DNA of 14,022 bases, taken from positions 1,499 to 15,520 of the forward strand of contig DKKK01000037.1 in assembly GCA_002455215.1 (NCBI GenBank), read 5' to 3'. Of this stretch, positions 6,589-14,022 are shown piece by piece (position 1 is the stretch's first letter; the number at the start of each line of letters is the position of its first letter). Source of the DNA: Anaerolineales bacterium UBA6668. Its GTDB lineage: Bacteria; Chloroflexota; Anaerolineae; Anaerolineales; UBA6668. The notes under the pieces are model-generated. The model saw only the letters and a list, made by a program, of their open reading frames with translations, ran no database searches and was not told the DNA's origin. The position numbers were made by a program, and so were the translations under genes.

Positions 6589-7859
6589 TGACCGAACCCA
6601 CTCCCTTACACCCAATCGCGGGCGAACGCCGCCCCAGTTGGTTGGCAAGCCACGCCAGTCAACGGCAACAAACTGCCAAAATTTGGCAATTCACCTTCCT
6701 TGCCAGCACCATTTTTGCAATCTTCACACTGCTTTTACTTTTCTACAACATCCTGAACGATGCCTTTGGCTATGTTGCCGTTGTGGAAAAAGTGCCCAGC
6801 GAAAGTTTGGCAGTGAATGGTGTACCCTTGGAAGAACAAACCCCCGAGCAATTGATTGCCATCTTGCAGGACTATGAATCCGCCGGCTGGATGCGTGCCC
6901 GCGAGAAGGAACAGCCTTTGCTAGAGCGTCCACATGCCGAATTGCTGACTTTGGTGCGCGAGCGGGTGGTGGAACCAGAAGTGAAAGATTTGTGGAACTT
7001 AACCGAAAGCATTTTCCAGCGTGCGGCAATTGAACAAAAGATAGCGGAAAAACACCCCACCGCTCGTTTGGAATTTCGCAGTTGGCTCACCCCCGCCTTC
7101 CTGACCAACCCCCAAAACCCCGACCCCAATTATTCTGGGGTGCGCACTGCCATTTTAGGCTCACTCTGGATTATTTTCATCACCATTGTCATTGCACTCC
7201 CCATTGGCGTGGGGGCGGCAGTCTATTTGGAAGAATACGCCGCCGATAACGGGTTCAATCGCTTGATTCAGACCAATATCTACAATTTGGCAGGGGTGCC
7301 TTCCATCATATATGGCATTTTGGGGCTGGCAGTGTTTGTGCGCTTTGCGGTGCAGTTAACCAGTGGCAACTTGTTTGGGGTGGTAGCTGACCCCGCCACC
7401 GCCAATGGGCGCACCATCCTAAGCGCGGCACTCACACTGGCGTTACTCATTTTGCCCCTGATTATCATCAATGCCCAAGAAGCCATTCGCGCCGTCCCCA
7501 ACAGTTTGCGCCAAGCCAGCTATGGGTTGGGCGCAACCCAGTGGCAAACGGTGTGGAATCATGTTTTGCCCAATGCCGTGAGTGGCATTCTGACCGGCAG
7601 TATTCTTGCCATCTCACGTGCCATCGGGGAAACAGCCCCACTGGTGGTGATTGGGGCATCCACCTTCATCACCATAGACCCCAACGGTCCGTTTTCCAAA
7701 TTCACCACCTTGCCCATTCAAATTTACCAATGGGCATCCCGCCCACAACCCGAATTTCACAAACTTGCCGCCGCCGCCATTTTGGTGTTGTTGGCACTTT
7801 TGCTAACTCTCAACGCCGCCGCTATTTTACTGCGCAATCGCTTTGCGCGGAGACTGTAA
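6588..7859 (+). CDS. pstA: Phosphate ABC transporter permease PstA, with large external insertion
   Basis: This encodes 423 residues, well above the roughly 280-300 usual for PstA. The first membrane segment is at about 35-57. Residues 58-183 form a hydrophilic, charged and probably helical extra-cytoplasmic segment. The standard permease core then follows, with segments near 186-214, 230-256, 278-296, 330-356 and 393-415. The coupling loop [22 protein letters not shown] (296-317) and [10 protein letters not shown] (342-351) are diagnostic. The start ATG overlaps the pstC stop (TAATG) and is preceded by AGGAGAAG, so the two are translationally coupled. The insertion sits in the same topological place as that of PstC, which suggests the two may form an external collar or docking surface for PstS. 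That is inference. Confidence 0.95.
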   Translation: MTEPTPLHPIAGERRPSWLASHASQRQQTAKIWQFTFLASTIFAIFTLLLLFYNILNDAFGYVAVVEKVPSESLAVNGVPLEEQTPEQLIAILQDYESAGWMRAREKEQPLLERPHAELLTLVRERVVEPEVKDLWNLTESIFQRAAIEQKIAEKHPTARLEFRSWLTPAFLTNPQNPDPNYSGVRTAILGSLWIIFITIVIALPIGVGAAVYLEEYAADNGFNRLIQTNIYNLAGVPSIIYGILGLAVFVRFAVQLTSGNLFGVVADPATANGRTILSAALTLALLILPLIIINAQEAIRAVPNSLRQASYGLGATQWQTVWNHVLPNAVSGILTGSILAISRAIGETAPLVVIGASTFITIDPNGPFSKFTTLPIQIYQWASRPQPEFHKLAAAAILVLLALLLTLNAAAILLRNRFARRL

Positions 7860-7862
7860 ACC

Positions 7863-8678
7863 ATGGTAAACCCTGTTGATTTGAATACAAAAACCAGCAC
7901 GCATTTCACCCCCGAAGAAACTGCCCTTTCGGCACAAGATTTGAACGTCTATTATGGCAAATTTCGGGCGGTCAAAGGCGTTAGCTTACGCATTCCGAGC
8001 CGAAAAATCACCGCGCTCATTGGACCTTCCGGTTGCGGCAAATCCACCCTTTTGCGTAGTTTCAATCGCATGAATGAGCTATTTGGTGCGCACATTGAAG
8101 GGAAAATTTTGTATGACGGGTTGAACATCTATGCCAAAGAAATTGACCCAGTGCTGGTGCGTGCCCGCATTGGCATGGTCTTCCAAAAGCCAAACCCATT
8201 TCCCAAAAGCATTTACGAGAACGTGGTTTGGGGCGCAAAAATTAACGGCTTCAAAGGTAACACCGATGAATTGGTGGAAACATCGCTTCGCCAAGCCGCT
8301 CTTTGGGATGAAGTGAAAGACAAGCTAAAGGAAAGCGGGCTGGGTTTGTCGGGTGGGCAACAACAACGCTTGTGTATTGCTCGCACCCTTGCCACCAAAC
8401 CCGATGTTATCTTGATGGATGAACCTTGTTCGGCACTGGACCCAATTGCCACCCTGCGCATTGAAGAACTGATGCGCGAATTGGTAAAATCCTATACAAT
8501 TGTAATTGTCACCCATAATATGCAACAAGCCGCTCGTGTTAGTGATTACACTGCCATGATGATGATGGATAGCAATGACCGGGCTGGCTATTTGGTGGAA
8601 TATAACCCCACCGAAGAGATGTTTACCAACCCCACCGACCAACGCACGCTCGATTATGTGACCGGACGCTTTGGCTAA
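7863..8678 (+). CDS. pstB: Phosphate ABC transporter ATP-binding protein PstB
   Basis: This 271-residue ATPase powers PstCA. All ABC motifs are intact: Walker [10 protein letters not shown] (54-62), Q-loop Gln108 in [11 protein letters not shown], signature LSGGQ (162-166), Walker B VILMDEP (182-188) with catalytic Glu187, and switch His218. [14 protein letters not shown] is characteristic of PstB rather than other ABC ATPases. The gene starts three bases after the pstA stop with no Shine-Dalgarno of its own, so it is probably read by reinitiation from pstA. An N-terminal extension of about 20 residues precedes the ABC core. Confidence 0.97.
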   Translation: MVNPVDLNTKTSTHFTPEETALSAQDLNVYYGKFRAVKGVSLRIPSRKITALIGPSGCGKSTLLRSFNRMNELFGAHIEGKILYDGLNIYAKEIDPVLVRARIGMVFQKPNPFPKSIYENVVWGAKINGFKGNTDELVETSLRQAALWDEVKDKLKESGLGLSGGQQQRLCIARTLATKPDVILMDEPCSALDPIATLRIEELMRELVKSYTIVIVTHNMQQAARVSDYTAMMMMDSNDRAGYLVEYNPTEEMFTNPTDQRTLDYVTGRFG

Positions 8679-8701
8679 TTTGATTACAGGAGTATTTTAT
8701 A

Positions 8702-9367
8702 ATGTCCTTTATTCGCTCTGTTCTCGATAATGAATTGAAAGAAGTTGAAACGGAAATTTTGCGCTTGGGCAATTTGGTGATTGGGCAATTACGCCAAGCA
8801 ATGACGGCACTACACACCCGCGATGCCAAACTCGCACGGGAAATTATTGCCGCTGATGCCGAGCTAAATGAAATTGCGACATCTGTCGAAAAACACTCGG
8901 TGGTGACTATCGCCCGCCAACAGCCACTTGCCAGCGATTTGCGCCGCATTATTGCAGATTTGTATATTGGCAAAGAGTTGGAACGCATGGGCGATTATGC
9001 CGCCCGCGTTGCCAAAGCCGCCATGTTAATATCGGATCAGGATGATGGGATTGCCCTGCCCAAAGAATTGGCAGATATGGCAGAAATCAACGAAAAGCTA
9101 TTAATCGGTGTTCTGGAAGCTTATCTGGCGCACGACCCTGCCGCCGCCCGTTCTGCCGCTTCAGGAGATGACCAAGTGGATGCACTATACGACCAATTTG
9201 TGCATAATTTAATGGAACAGATGGCAGGAAACCCAAACGCCACCAACCGCCATGTGCGTTTGCTATTTGCTGGGCACTATTTGGAGCGTATCGGTGACCG
9301 TATCACCAACATTGCCGAACAAGTTGTTTATATGGAAAGCGGACGCAATGTGGAATTGAACCCATAA
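8702..9367 (+). CDS. phoU: Phosphate transport regulator PhoU
   Basis: This encodes 221 residues, all helical, the normal length for PhoU. Both copies of its metal-binding signature are present: ELERMGDYAARVAK (92-105) and YLERIGDRITNIAE (193-206). PhoU binds the Pst transporter and the sensor kinase, shuts off the Pho response when phosphate is plentiful, and limits uptake by PstSCAB. The start is set by AGGAG (8688-8692), nine bases upstream, the clearest ribosome site in the operon, 23 bases after the pstB stop. A hairpin at 9396-9426 follows. Confidence 0.95.
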   Translation: MSFIRSVLDNELKEVETEILRLGNLVIGQLRQAMTALHTRDAKLAREIIAADAELNEIATSVEKHSVVTIARQQPLASDLRRIIADLYIGKELERMGDYAARVAKAAMLISDQDDGIALPKELADMAEINEKLLIGVLEAYLAHDPAAARSAASGDDQVDALYDQFVHNLMEQMAGNPNATNRHVRLLFAGHYLERIGDRITNIAEQVVYMESGRNVELNP

Positions 9368-9395
9368 GTGATTGAGCAAAGGGATATTGCTTGTT

Positions 9396-9426
9396 GCAGG
9401 CAAGGTGTCGCCAAACCCTTGCCTGC
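9396..9426 (+). terminator. Hairpin after phoU, probable end of the pst operon
   Basis: GCAGGCAAGG (9396-9405) and CCTTGCCTGC (9417-9426) form a perfect 10-bp stem with an 11-nt loop, 28 nt beyond the phoU stop. The downstream sequence CTTCACAAATTCTT is only weakly T-rich, so termination may be partial or factor-assisted. Confidence 0.6.
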
Positions 9427-9490
9427 CTTCACAAATTCTTACCCATTTCTGAAAACTCGAAAAATCGCCCACTCATTTGCTCAGATTGCG

Positions 9491-9496
9491 TATAAT
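9491..9496 (+). promoter_or_regulatory. Candidate -10 box before the membrane-protein gene
   Basis: A perfect TATAAT lies 13 bp upstream of the ATG at 9510, downstream of the operon-ending hairpin. No recognisable -35 is present at the usual spacing. Transcription would begin within about 7 nt of the start codon, making the message nearly leaderless, as also suggested for comM. Confidence 0.4.
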
Positions 9497-9509
9497 AGAT
9501 GTATTCGTT

Positions 9510-10001
9510 ATGAATACGCGCAAATCTCTCCCATTGTGGCTGACCACAGCCTTCACAGCCACTACGCTCAGTGTGGTAGTGGCAATCCTATACGCAATGG
9601 TTGCCGTTGCCTTTGTGGCTTTGGGCATTATGGGCGAAAATTTTGGCACAAGCCGCTTTGGCGAAAGCTTAATTGGCGTGGGCTTTTTGGCAATCTGTGC
9701 CGGTCCCTTTGCGCTAGTGCTCGGTATTTTGCCTTTTGTTTTGGTATGTTCGTTGGCGGGTGTGGTGCTTGGCGGGCTGTTAACAGCCTTACAACGCTGG
9801 CACTCCGTGTGGTTGGGGCTGGCACTCGGCACGCTAGTTGGCGGCGTCCTGGCAATGGGTGTCAACTTAGCCTTAGCACCTTCCTTTTCCACATCCCCCA
9901 ATGACAGCACACCCTACATCCTGTGGCTGTTGGTTCCTAGTATTTTGGCGGTTGGGGTGCTGGCTGGGGCAGGTGCGTGGTCGTTCCGCTCTACAAAGTA
10001 A
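9510..10001 (+). CDS. Small multi-spanning membrane protein of unknown function
   Basis: This encodes 163 residues, strongly hydrophobic, with about five membrane segments (near 17-41, 54-75, 76-94, 99-123 and 136-158). A short basic N-terminus (MNTRK) suggests the N-terminus is cytoplasmic. Glycine- and alanine-rich helices such as LGTLVGGVLAMGV are present, with no catalytic motif I recognise. The frame extends 11 codons upstream to a TTG, but the ATG at 9510 sits just after a TATAAT and gives a more natural start. A gap with a hairpin separates it from phoU, so it is probably transcribed separately. The codon pattern and hydrophobicity support a real gene; no family is assigned. Confidence 0.75.
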   Translation: MNTRKSLPLWLTTAFTATTLSVVVAILYAMVAVAFVALGIMGENFGTSRFGESLIGVGFLAICAGPFALVLGILPFVLVCSLAGVVLGGLLTALQRWHSVWLGLALGTLVGGVLAMGVNLALAPSFSTSPNDSTPYILWLLVPSILAVGVLAGAGAWSFRSTK

Positions 10002-10040
10002 ATTTTTTGGTCAATTTCATTCATTTTCCATCCTAATCTC

Positions 10041-10685
10041 ATGTTTGACAGTTTTTTTAACCGCCGTGATGATGAAAGCCGCATTCGTCAAGAAGGACGC
10101 TTGCCCCCCGGTCAAAGCCTGACCAACCGCTTCCCGGTTTTGCATTATGGACCCACCCCAAAGCCGAACTTGGAAAGCTGGAACTTGCGTGTTTTTGGCG
10201 AAGTGGAGCAAGAACGCTCTTGGAATTGGCAGGAATTTAACCAACTGCCACGCCGCAAAATTAAGATGGACATCCACTGTGTCACGCGTTGGAGCAAGTT
10301 CGACACCGAGTGGGAAGGCGTTCACCTGCAGGATTTGTTGGAGCATGGCATATTACGGCTTAAAACCAGTGCCCGTTATGTTATCCAGCATTGCGAGTAC
10401 AACTTCACCACCAATACGCCCCTGGAAGTGGCTCTTTCTGACATTTTTCTGCTTGCCACGCATTTTGATGGCGCACCCCTTTCGCTCGACCACGGTTTTC
10501 CCTTGCGGGTGGTGGTGGGCGCATTGCCGGGGCGCAAAGACCTAGCAGACCCATATTTTTGGAAAGGGGGCAAATGGCTACGCAGTTTGGAATTTTCTGC
10601 CAATGACAAACTGGGTTTTTGGGAGCAAGCGGGCTATCACAACGCCGCCAATGTGTGGAAGGAACAACGTTTTGCATATGAATAA
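10041..10685 (+). CDS. Sulfite-oxidase-like molybdopterin oxidoreductase (YuiH-like)
   Basis: This encodes 214 residues covering the oxidoreductase molybdopterin-binding (SUOX) fold, the size of the short cytoplasmic YuiH-type proteins rather than periplasmic MsrP. Cys80 in KMDIHCVTRWSKFDTEWEGV is the expected molybdenum-coordinating cysteine. HYGPTPK near residue 35, ALPGRKDLADPYFWKGGKW (161-179) and the ending GYHNAANVWKEQRF are family hallmarks. There is no signal peptide or haem domain. Substrate and electron partner are unknown. The start at 10041 lacks a Shine-Dalgarno and follows the previous gene by 39 bases. No molybdopterin biosynthesis gene is in the window. Confidence 0.88.
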   Translation: MFDSFFNRRDDESRIRQEGRLPPGQSLTNRFPVLHYGPTPKPNLESWNLRVFGEVEQERSWNWQEFNQLPRRKIKMDIHCVTRWSKFDTEWEGVHLQDLLEHGILRLKTSARYVIQHCEYNFTTNTPLEVALSDIFLLATHFDGAPLSLDHGFPLRVVVGALPGRKDLADPYFWKGGKWLRSLEFSANDKLGFWEQAGYHNAANVWKEQRFAYE

Positions 10686-10873
10686 AGCCCTTGTTTATCA
10701 ACGCTCTGCTTGCCCGAAGAATTCAACCTTCAGAAAAAAGGCATCTTTGACACAGTTAACCGGTGTTGCTGGTTTAGAAAAAATCGTCTCGCCCTTGACC
10801 CAAACAGAATGTTCTCAACATTTTGCTGAAGTTATCGGGTGAGTTCTCAAAACTACACAAAGCGAAGTGTTTT

Positions 10874-11263
10874 ATGAAATTATCTCTCGAAAAAATAGAC
10901 TTTGGTTCAATGCTTCAAGACCTGCTGATTGAAGCCGATGTAAATGTGGACATGCTGGAAACAGAAAGGGCAGGACATTATGAAAGTATCCACTATCTGA
11001 TTTTAGAATATGCCAAGCAACGCCTAATCCACAATTCTCGCCAACCGATTGATGCAGATGAATTGTGGGAACTGCTTGCCAAAGACCGCAAAAGCATCAA
11101 AAAACTGGATAAAGCCATTCAAAAATGGGGTATCTATCGTGAATTGGTGACAACCCAAGCTCCCGCTTTGCTGGCAGAGATTGAACAAGCATTAGGTGGG
11201 CATTTGCAAGCCGAATCTCCCAACTCAAATGAGCAAGCCGAATTGACCGAAGGACAACCTTAG
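10874..11263 (+). CDS. Hypothetical soluble protein, 129 residues
   Basis: I do not recognise this family. It is charged, helix-rich and lacks a signal peptide or membrane segment. The middle carries a lysine-rich stretch (KDRKSIKKLDKAIQKWG), and the last 20 residues are low-complexity and acidic/polar, probably disordered. The frame opens 17 codons earlier at a TTG, but the ATG at 10874 (MKLSLEKIDF) is a better start; no strong Shine-Dalgarno is visible. It ends 15 bases before the next start and is probably cotranscribed with the flavin-binding and peptidase genes. The preceding 188 bp (10686-10873) include a TTGACA (10747-10752) without a matching -10 box and otherwise show nothing. Confidence 0.65.
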   Translation: MKLSLEKIDFGSMLQDLLIEADVNVDMLETERAGHYESIHYLILEYAKQRLIHNSRQPIDADELWELLAKDRKSIKKLDKAIQKWGIYRELVTTQAPALLAEIEQALGGHLQAESPNSNEQAELTEGQP

Positions 11264-11278
11264 ACCCCATTGCAAATT

Positions 11279-11848
11279 ATGCCCAAAGATTACGCCATTC
11301 TCCCACCCACCCAAGTACGGCGCAGTGACCGAGCCATTACAGATGTTCAGTGGATTACCGATTTTGTCCGACAAGCGGCAGTTGGCACTTTTGCTACCGA
11401 ACACAACGGACAACCCTTTCTCAATAGCAACTTGTTTGCCTACTCAGCAGAACGACACGCCATTTATTTCCATACTGCCAATGTGGGGCGAACCAAAGCC
11501 AATGTAGAGCAAAACCCAAAAGTGTGTTTTACGGTATTTTCAATGGGACGTTTGCTCCCCGCCGCAGAAGCGCTTGAATTTAGTGTGGAGTATCAAAGTG
11601 TAGTCGCTTTTGGTACGGTGCAGGTGGTAGAAGAAACTGGTGAAGCAGAGTACGGTTTGCAACTGCTAATGGATAAGTATGCTCCGCATTTGCGCCCTGA
11701 CCGTGATTACCGCCCAATTCAATTAGAAGAAATTCGCCGGACGGGTGTATTCCGCATGGATATTACCGAATGGGTGGGTAAACGCAAAAAGGTTGCGGAT
11801 GATTTTCCGGGTGCGTTCTGGTACTCACACGCTGATGCAAATTCTTAA
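11279..11848 (+). CDS. Pyridoxamine 5'-phosphate oxidase family (NimA-like) flavin-binding protein
   Basis: This encodes 189 residues with the split-barrel flavin-binding fold. Recognisable parts are RRSDRAITD near the N-terminus, VGTFATEHNGQPFLNSNLFAY, the barrel strand AIYFHTANVGRTKANVEQNPKVCFTV, and a C-terminal GVFRMDITEWVGKRK. These resemble the PPOX-related/NimA group, which bind FMN and include nitroimidazole reductases; the true substrate cannot be read from sequence. The frame extends three codons to a TTG at 11270, but the ATG at 11279 is preferred. The stop overlaps the start of the peptidase gene by one base (TAATG), so the two are translationally coupled. Confidence 0.85.
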   Translation: MPKDYAILPPTQVRRSDRAITDVQWITDFVRQAAVGTFATEHNGQPFLNSNLFAYSAERHAIYFHTANVGRTKANVEQNPKVCFTVFSMGRLLPAAEALEFSVEYQSVVAFGTVQVVEETGEAEYGLQLLMDKYAPHLRPDRDYRPIQLEEIRRTGVFRMDITEWVGKRKKVADDFPGAFWYSHADANS

Positions 11849-12600
11849 TGTACCGCTCTCTGCGCAAAGGAAATACTCGTCCGCCGCTTTGGTTTTGGAT
11901 TGCACTGCTCATCGCGGTGGTAGGCGCTTTTGCTGTTGGGGCTTACCTGTTTTTGCCGCAAGCCCGCTCTATTCTGAGTGGCGATTACAAACGGCTGATG
12001 ACCTGGCTCGGCGATTCTTCCGACCATCAAGATTGGGACATCCCTGCCCAAGCACATTGTGGCAGGGGCGCGATGCTCTTTCCAACAGAAGGGTTTATCG
12101 GTTTTGACCGTGGGGATAGTTTTCGACCTGGGCACTTACACTCCGGCTTTGATATCTTCAGCCCAGCCAAACAAGAAGGCGCTACCCCAGTTTATGCCGC
12201 CTATGATGGATACCTAACCCGTGAAGCAAGTTGGCTGAGCACGGTGATTATTCGCCACCCTGATTTTCAACCGATTGTCAATGGCGCTCAAATTTGGACC
12301 TATTACACCCACATGGCGTCCGGTGATGGTACAAAATCGTTTATCGCCTCTGCTTTTCCCGCGGGCACTTACGATGTCTTTGTACGGGCAGGCACTTTGC
12401 TCGGCTATCAGGGCACTTGGTCTGGCGACCCAGCCGACCCGGTGGGTTTGCATCTGCACTTTTCTGTTGTCAAAAGTGCGGGGGATGGCAGTTACCTGAA
12501 CGAAGGATTCATGCAAAACACCTTTGACCCGGCGCCGTTTTTAGGGGTTGTGTTGGGTGAAGATGGCATTTACACTTGCCTATCCCAGTCTCCTAACTGA
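11848..12600 (+). CDS. Membrane-anchored M23 family metallopeptidase
   Basis: This encodes 250 residues. One N-terminal membrane segment (about 15-36) follows a basic start, leaving the rest outside. The zinc site of the M23/LytM fold is complete: His98 and Asp102 in HSGFD (HxxxD), and HLH (202-204) in PVGLHLHFSVV, with His155 in YYTHMA at the usual accessory catalytic position. Such enzymes cut cross-bridges in peptidoglycan or act on other extracellular peptides. The catalytic domain has an unusually long segment between the two motifs. It is translationally coupled to the preceding PPOX gene, with no obvious functional link. Confidence 0.88.
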   Translation: MYRSLRKGNTRPPLWFWIALLIAVVGAFAVGAYLFLPQARSILSGDYKRLMTWLGDSSDHQDWDIPAQAHCGRGAMLFPTEGFIGFDRGDSFRPGHLHSGFDIFSPAKQEGATPVYAAYDGYLTREASWLSTVIIRHPDFQPIVNGAQIWTYYTHMASGDGTKSFIASAFPAGTYDVFVRAGTLLGYQGTWSGDPADPVGLHLHFSVVKSAGDGSYLNEGFMQNTFDPAPFLGVVLGEDGIYTCLSQSPN

Positions 12601-12672
12601 TCCTTTTGGCATGTGAATTGTGACATTGTGGATGATTTGTGAGTCTATTTCTGTTACATACTGAGCACGGGT

Positions 12673-12698
12673 ACTATTCGGCACACATACTGAATAGT
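12673..12698. repeat. 7-bp inverted repeat in the gap before the YugP-like gene
   Basis: ACTATTC (12673-12679) and GAATAGT (12692-12698) are reverse complements with a 12-nt spacer, 72 bp past the peptidase stop. It could be a weak terminator hairpin or part of the promoter region; no T run follows. Confidence 0.35.
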
Positions 12699-12784
12699 GG
12701 GTATGGGCATCCACCTAAAGCGCCGGCGGTTGCAAGCGGCACAATTCTATGCGCTTCAAAATAGGTTTGCCACAATCACAACTG

Positions 12785-12804
12785 TATTCGACTCAAGTCG
12801 AATA
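12785..12804. promoter_or_regulatory. 20-bp palindrome, candidate operator upstream of the YugP-like gene
   Basis: TATTCGACT (12785-12793) and AGTCGAATA (12796-12804) form a perfect dyad around CA. It lies about 40 bp upstream of a possible -10 box TAAAAT (12845-12850) and 80-99 bp upstream of the start at 12884. The tight symmetry favours binding of a dimeric regulator over an RNA hairpin, which would have a very small loop. Outer bases CACAACTGT and ACAGTGTG extend the symmetry imperfectly. Confidence 0.5.
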
Positions 12805-12883
12805 TAAAAACAGTGTGATTAATCAGTATCTAACAGTTCACCTGTAAAATGAAGGTACGATTGTTTATCTCAGGAGCAGTACT

Positions 12884-13603
12884 ATGTTTTATTTTGACCC
12901 AATGTATTTGATGTGTGTTGCCCTGCCCGGCATGATTCTGGTGGGGGGGGCTTCTTGGTATGTTAGTTACCAAATGAATAAATGGAGCCGCATTGCCAAT
13001 TCGCGCCAACTCAATGGCGCACAGGTAGCCAGTCACTTGTTGCACGCTGGTAGGCTGGGTACTGTGCGTTTGGAACCAACCCCATCCGGCGACCACTATG
13101 ACCCGCGTGCCAATGTTTTGCGGCTTACCGCCGGCATTGCCAATCAACCGAGTGTAACCGCTATGGCGGTTGCCGCCCATGAAGTAGGTCATGCCTATCA
13201 AGACCGTGATAATTATCCATTGCTAGTGTTGCGTGGTGCGATGGTGTCTTCCGTCAATATCGGCTCGCAAATTGGGTGGTGGTTAATTTTTGGCGGTTTG
13301 ATGCTAGCCGGCTGGGTAAATTCATCCTTTGGCACAACAGTCGCCTGGATTGGGGTGGCTTTGTTTGCTCTTTCCGCCGTGTTTGCTTTGGTGACTTTGC
13401 CGGTAGAATTTGATGCTAGTTCAAGGGCGCTAAAAATGCTGGATGAAAACGGCTTTTTTGTCACCCAAGAAGAACGCAATGGGGCAAGAGCCGTGCTGAC
13501 CGCCGCCGCTCTCACTTATGTTGCCGCATTCTTCCAATCTTTACTGCAGGTGTTATATTTTGCCATGAAAGTTGCCGCCATTGGTAACAGACGGCGTGAC
13601 TAA
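12884..13603 (+). CDS. YugP-type membrane zinc metallopeptidase
   Basis: This encodes 239 residues of the neutral zinc metallopeptidase family typified by Bacillus YugP (Zn_peptidase_2). The zinc-binding HEVGH (99-103) lies in AVAAHEVGHAYQD, with PVEFDASSRA (173-182) carrying the likely third ligand Glu175. Membrane segments are at about 8-29, 120-145, 151-172 and 205-230. The start at 12884 has a clear AGGAG (12872-12876) seven bases upstream. A run of eight G (12943-12950) falls in codons 20-23. The substrate is unknown. The preceding 283-bp gap holds the two inverted repeats listed separately and no gene. Confidence 0.92.
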   Translation: MFYFDPMYLMCVALPGMILVGGASWYVSYQMNKWSRIANSRQLNGAQVASHLLHAGRLGTVRLEPTPSGDHYDPRANVLRLTAGIANQPSVTAMAVAAHEVGHAYQDRDNYPLLVLRGAMVSSVNIGSQIGWWLIFGGLMLAGWVNSSFGTTVAWIGVALFALSAVFALVTLPVEFDASSRALKMLDENGFFVTQEERNGARAVLTAAALTYVAAFFQSLLQVLYFAMKVAAIGNRRRD

Positions 13604-13615
13604 AGAAGACAGCAT

Positions 13616-14022
13616 ATGTTAAATGGCTGGCTGATTCTTGGCTTTGTAGTTAGTGTTGCTTTATTGTTGGCTGGATGGTTGTTCTGGCAATTAATGATTG
13701 CCGAAGGCGTATTCTGGGGGCAAAAATGGGTGACACGTCTATATGATGCAAATGCACACCGCTACGAAGCGATTAAGGCATACCAACCGCAATTTGAAGA
13801 AGAGCGCATCGGTGAACCACTAGCCCTTGCGCTCTATGGTTTAAAATCTCCAAAAGTGTTGGATGTTGCCTGCGGAACTGGACGGGTGGGGCGTGCTTTA
13901 CACGCATTTTCACCGCAAATACCGGTCTTTGGGGTAGATGCCAGCTTGGCGATGCTTCGATGGCGAGAAACTCTGCAAAGTTTGCAAATAGCCCCTTCAT
14001 CTGCGCAAGCGCTCGCTGTGCA
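13616..14022 (+). CDS. Membrane-anchored class I SAM-dependent methyltransferase (partial)
   Basis: The reading frame opens at ATG 13616, 12 bases after the previous stop, and runs off the window after about 135 codons, so only the N-terminal part is seen. One membrane segment (about 4-28) precedes a cytoplasmic domain with the SAM-binding motif I VLDVACGTGR (81-90) and motif II FGVDAS (105-110), whose Asp108 would contact the ribose. LYDANAHRYEAIK just before is typical of ubiquinone/menaquinone-type methyltransferases, but the substrate is not determined. It is probably cotranscribed with the YugP-like gene. Confidence 0.85.
   Translation, partial: MLNGWLILGFVVSVALLLAGWLFWQLMIAEGVFWGQKWVTRLYDANAHRYEAIKAYQPQFEEERIGEPLALALYGLKSPKVLDVACGTGRVGRALHAFSPQIPVFGVDASLAMLRWRETLQSLQIAPSSAQALAV

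Noticed and set aside
8553..8567. ATG triplet run in pstB as a microsatellite
   Set aside because: It encodes MMMM within the PstB C-terminal region in an otherwise intact frame and is too short to call a repeat locus.
9368..9904. Plus-strand 178-codon frame and an overlapping 145-codon minus-strand frame
   Set aside because: Both are shadows of the hydrophobic membrane-protein gene at 9510-10001. The plus-strand frame begins directly at the phoU stop, contains the terminator hairpin, and its protein is Cys/Arg/His-rich and unlike a real family.

Overview
The window looks like a chromosomal segment of a free-living bacterium with about 50% GC, most probably a member of the Chloroflexota. That assignment is an inference from a few signs: a PstS lipoprotein with a long Ala/Thr/Pro/Glu linker, unusually long PstC and PstA permeases, several genes without a clear Shine-Dalgarno sequence, and a short YuiH-like molybdo-oxidoreductase. 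No rRNA, tRNA or CRISPR array was seen.

Left part (1-3386), mostly minus strand. The first 270 bases hold no gene but fold into a run of consecutive hairpins on the plus strand, read here as a probable 5' fragment (domain I) of a group II intron without its maturase gene. Next come a complete ComM/YifB-type AAA+ ATPase gene, a heavily decayed dihydrofolate-reductase-family pseudogene with several frameshifts, and a gene of the DUF1444 (YtpQ-like) family. A perfect 13-bp inverted repeat lies between comM and the pseudogene.

Central part (3387-9367), plus strand. This is a complete high-affinity phosphate uptake operon, pstS-arsC-pstC-pstA-pstB-phoU. A 341-bp control region carries 7-bp direct repeats on an 11-bp period, placed 9 bp upstream of a good -10 box. 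This is the architecture of a Pho box. A strong hairpin follows pstS and probably sets PstS above the membrane components. A thioredoxin-coupled arsenate reductase with its complete three-cysteine set sits between pstS and pstC. Because arsenate is a phosphate analogue, the operon appears to couple phosphate scavenging to arsenate detoxification. Both permeases carry large extra-cytoplasmic insertions between their first two membrane segments.

Right part (9368-14022), plus strand. This is a string of housekeeping and accessory genes: a small multi-spanning membrane protein of unknown function, a YuiH-like molybdopterin oxidoreductase, an unrecognised 129-residue soluble protein, a PPOX/NimA-like flavin-binding protein overlapping a membrane-anchored M23 peptidase, a YugP-type zinc metallopeptidase preceded by a palindrome-rich 283-bp gap, and the start of a membrane-anchored SAM methyltransferase that runs off the window.

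Nothing in the window requires a wholly new defence or mobile system. The most unusual points are the Pho-box array, arsC inside pst, the PstC and PstA insertions, the intron remnant, the visibly decayed pseudogene and a 10-G tract inside pstC.
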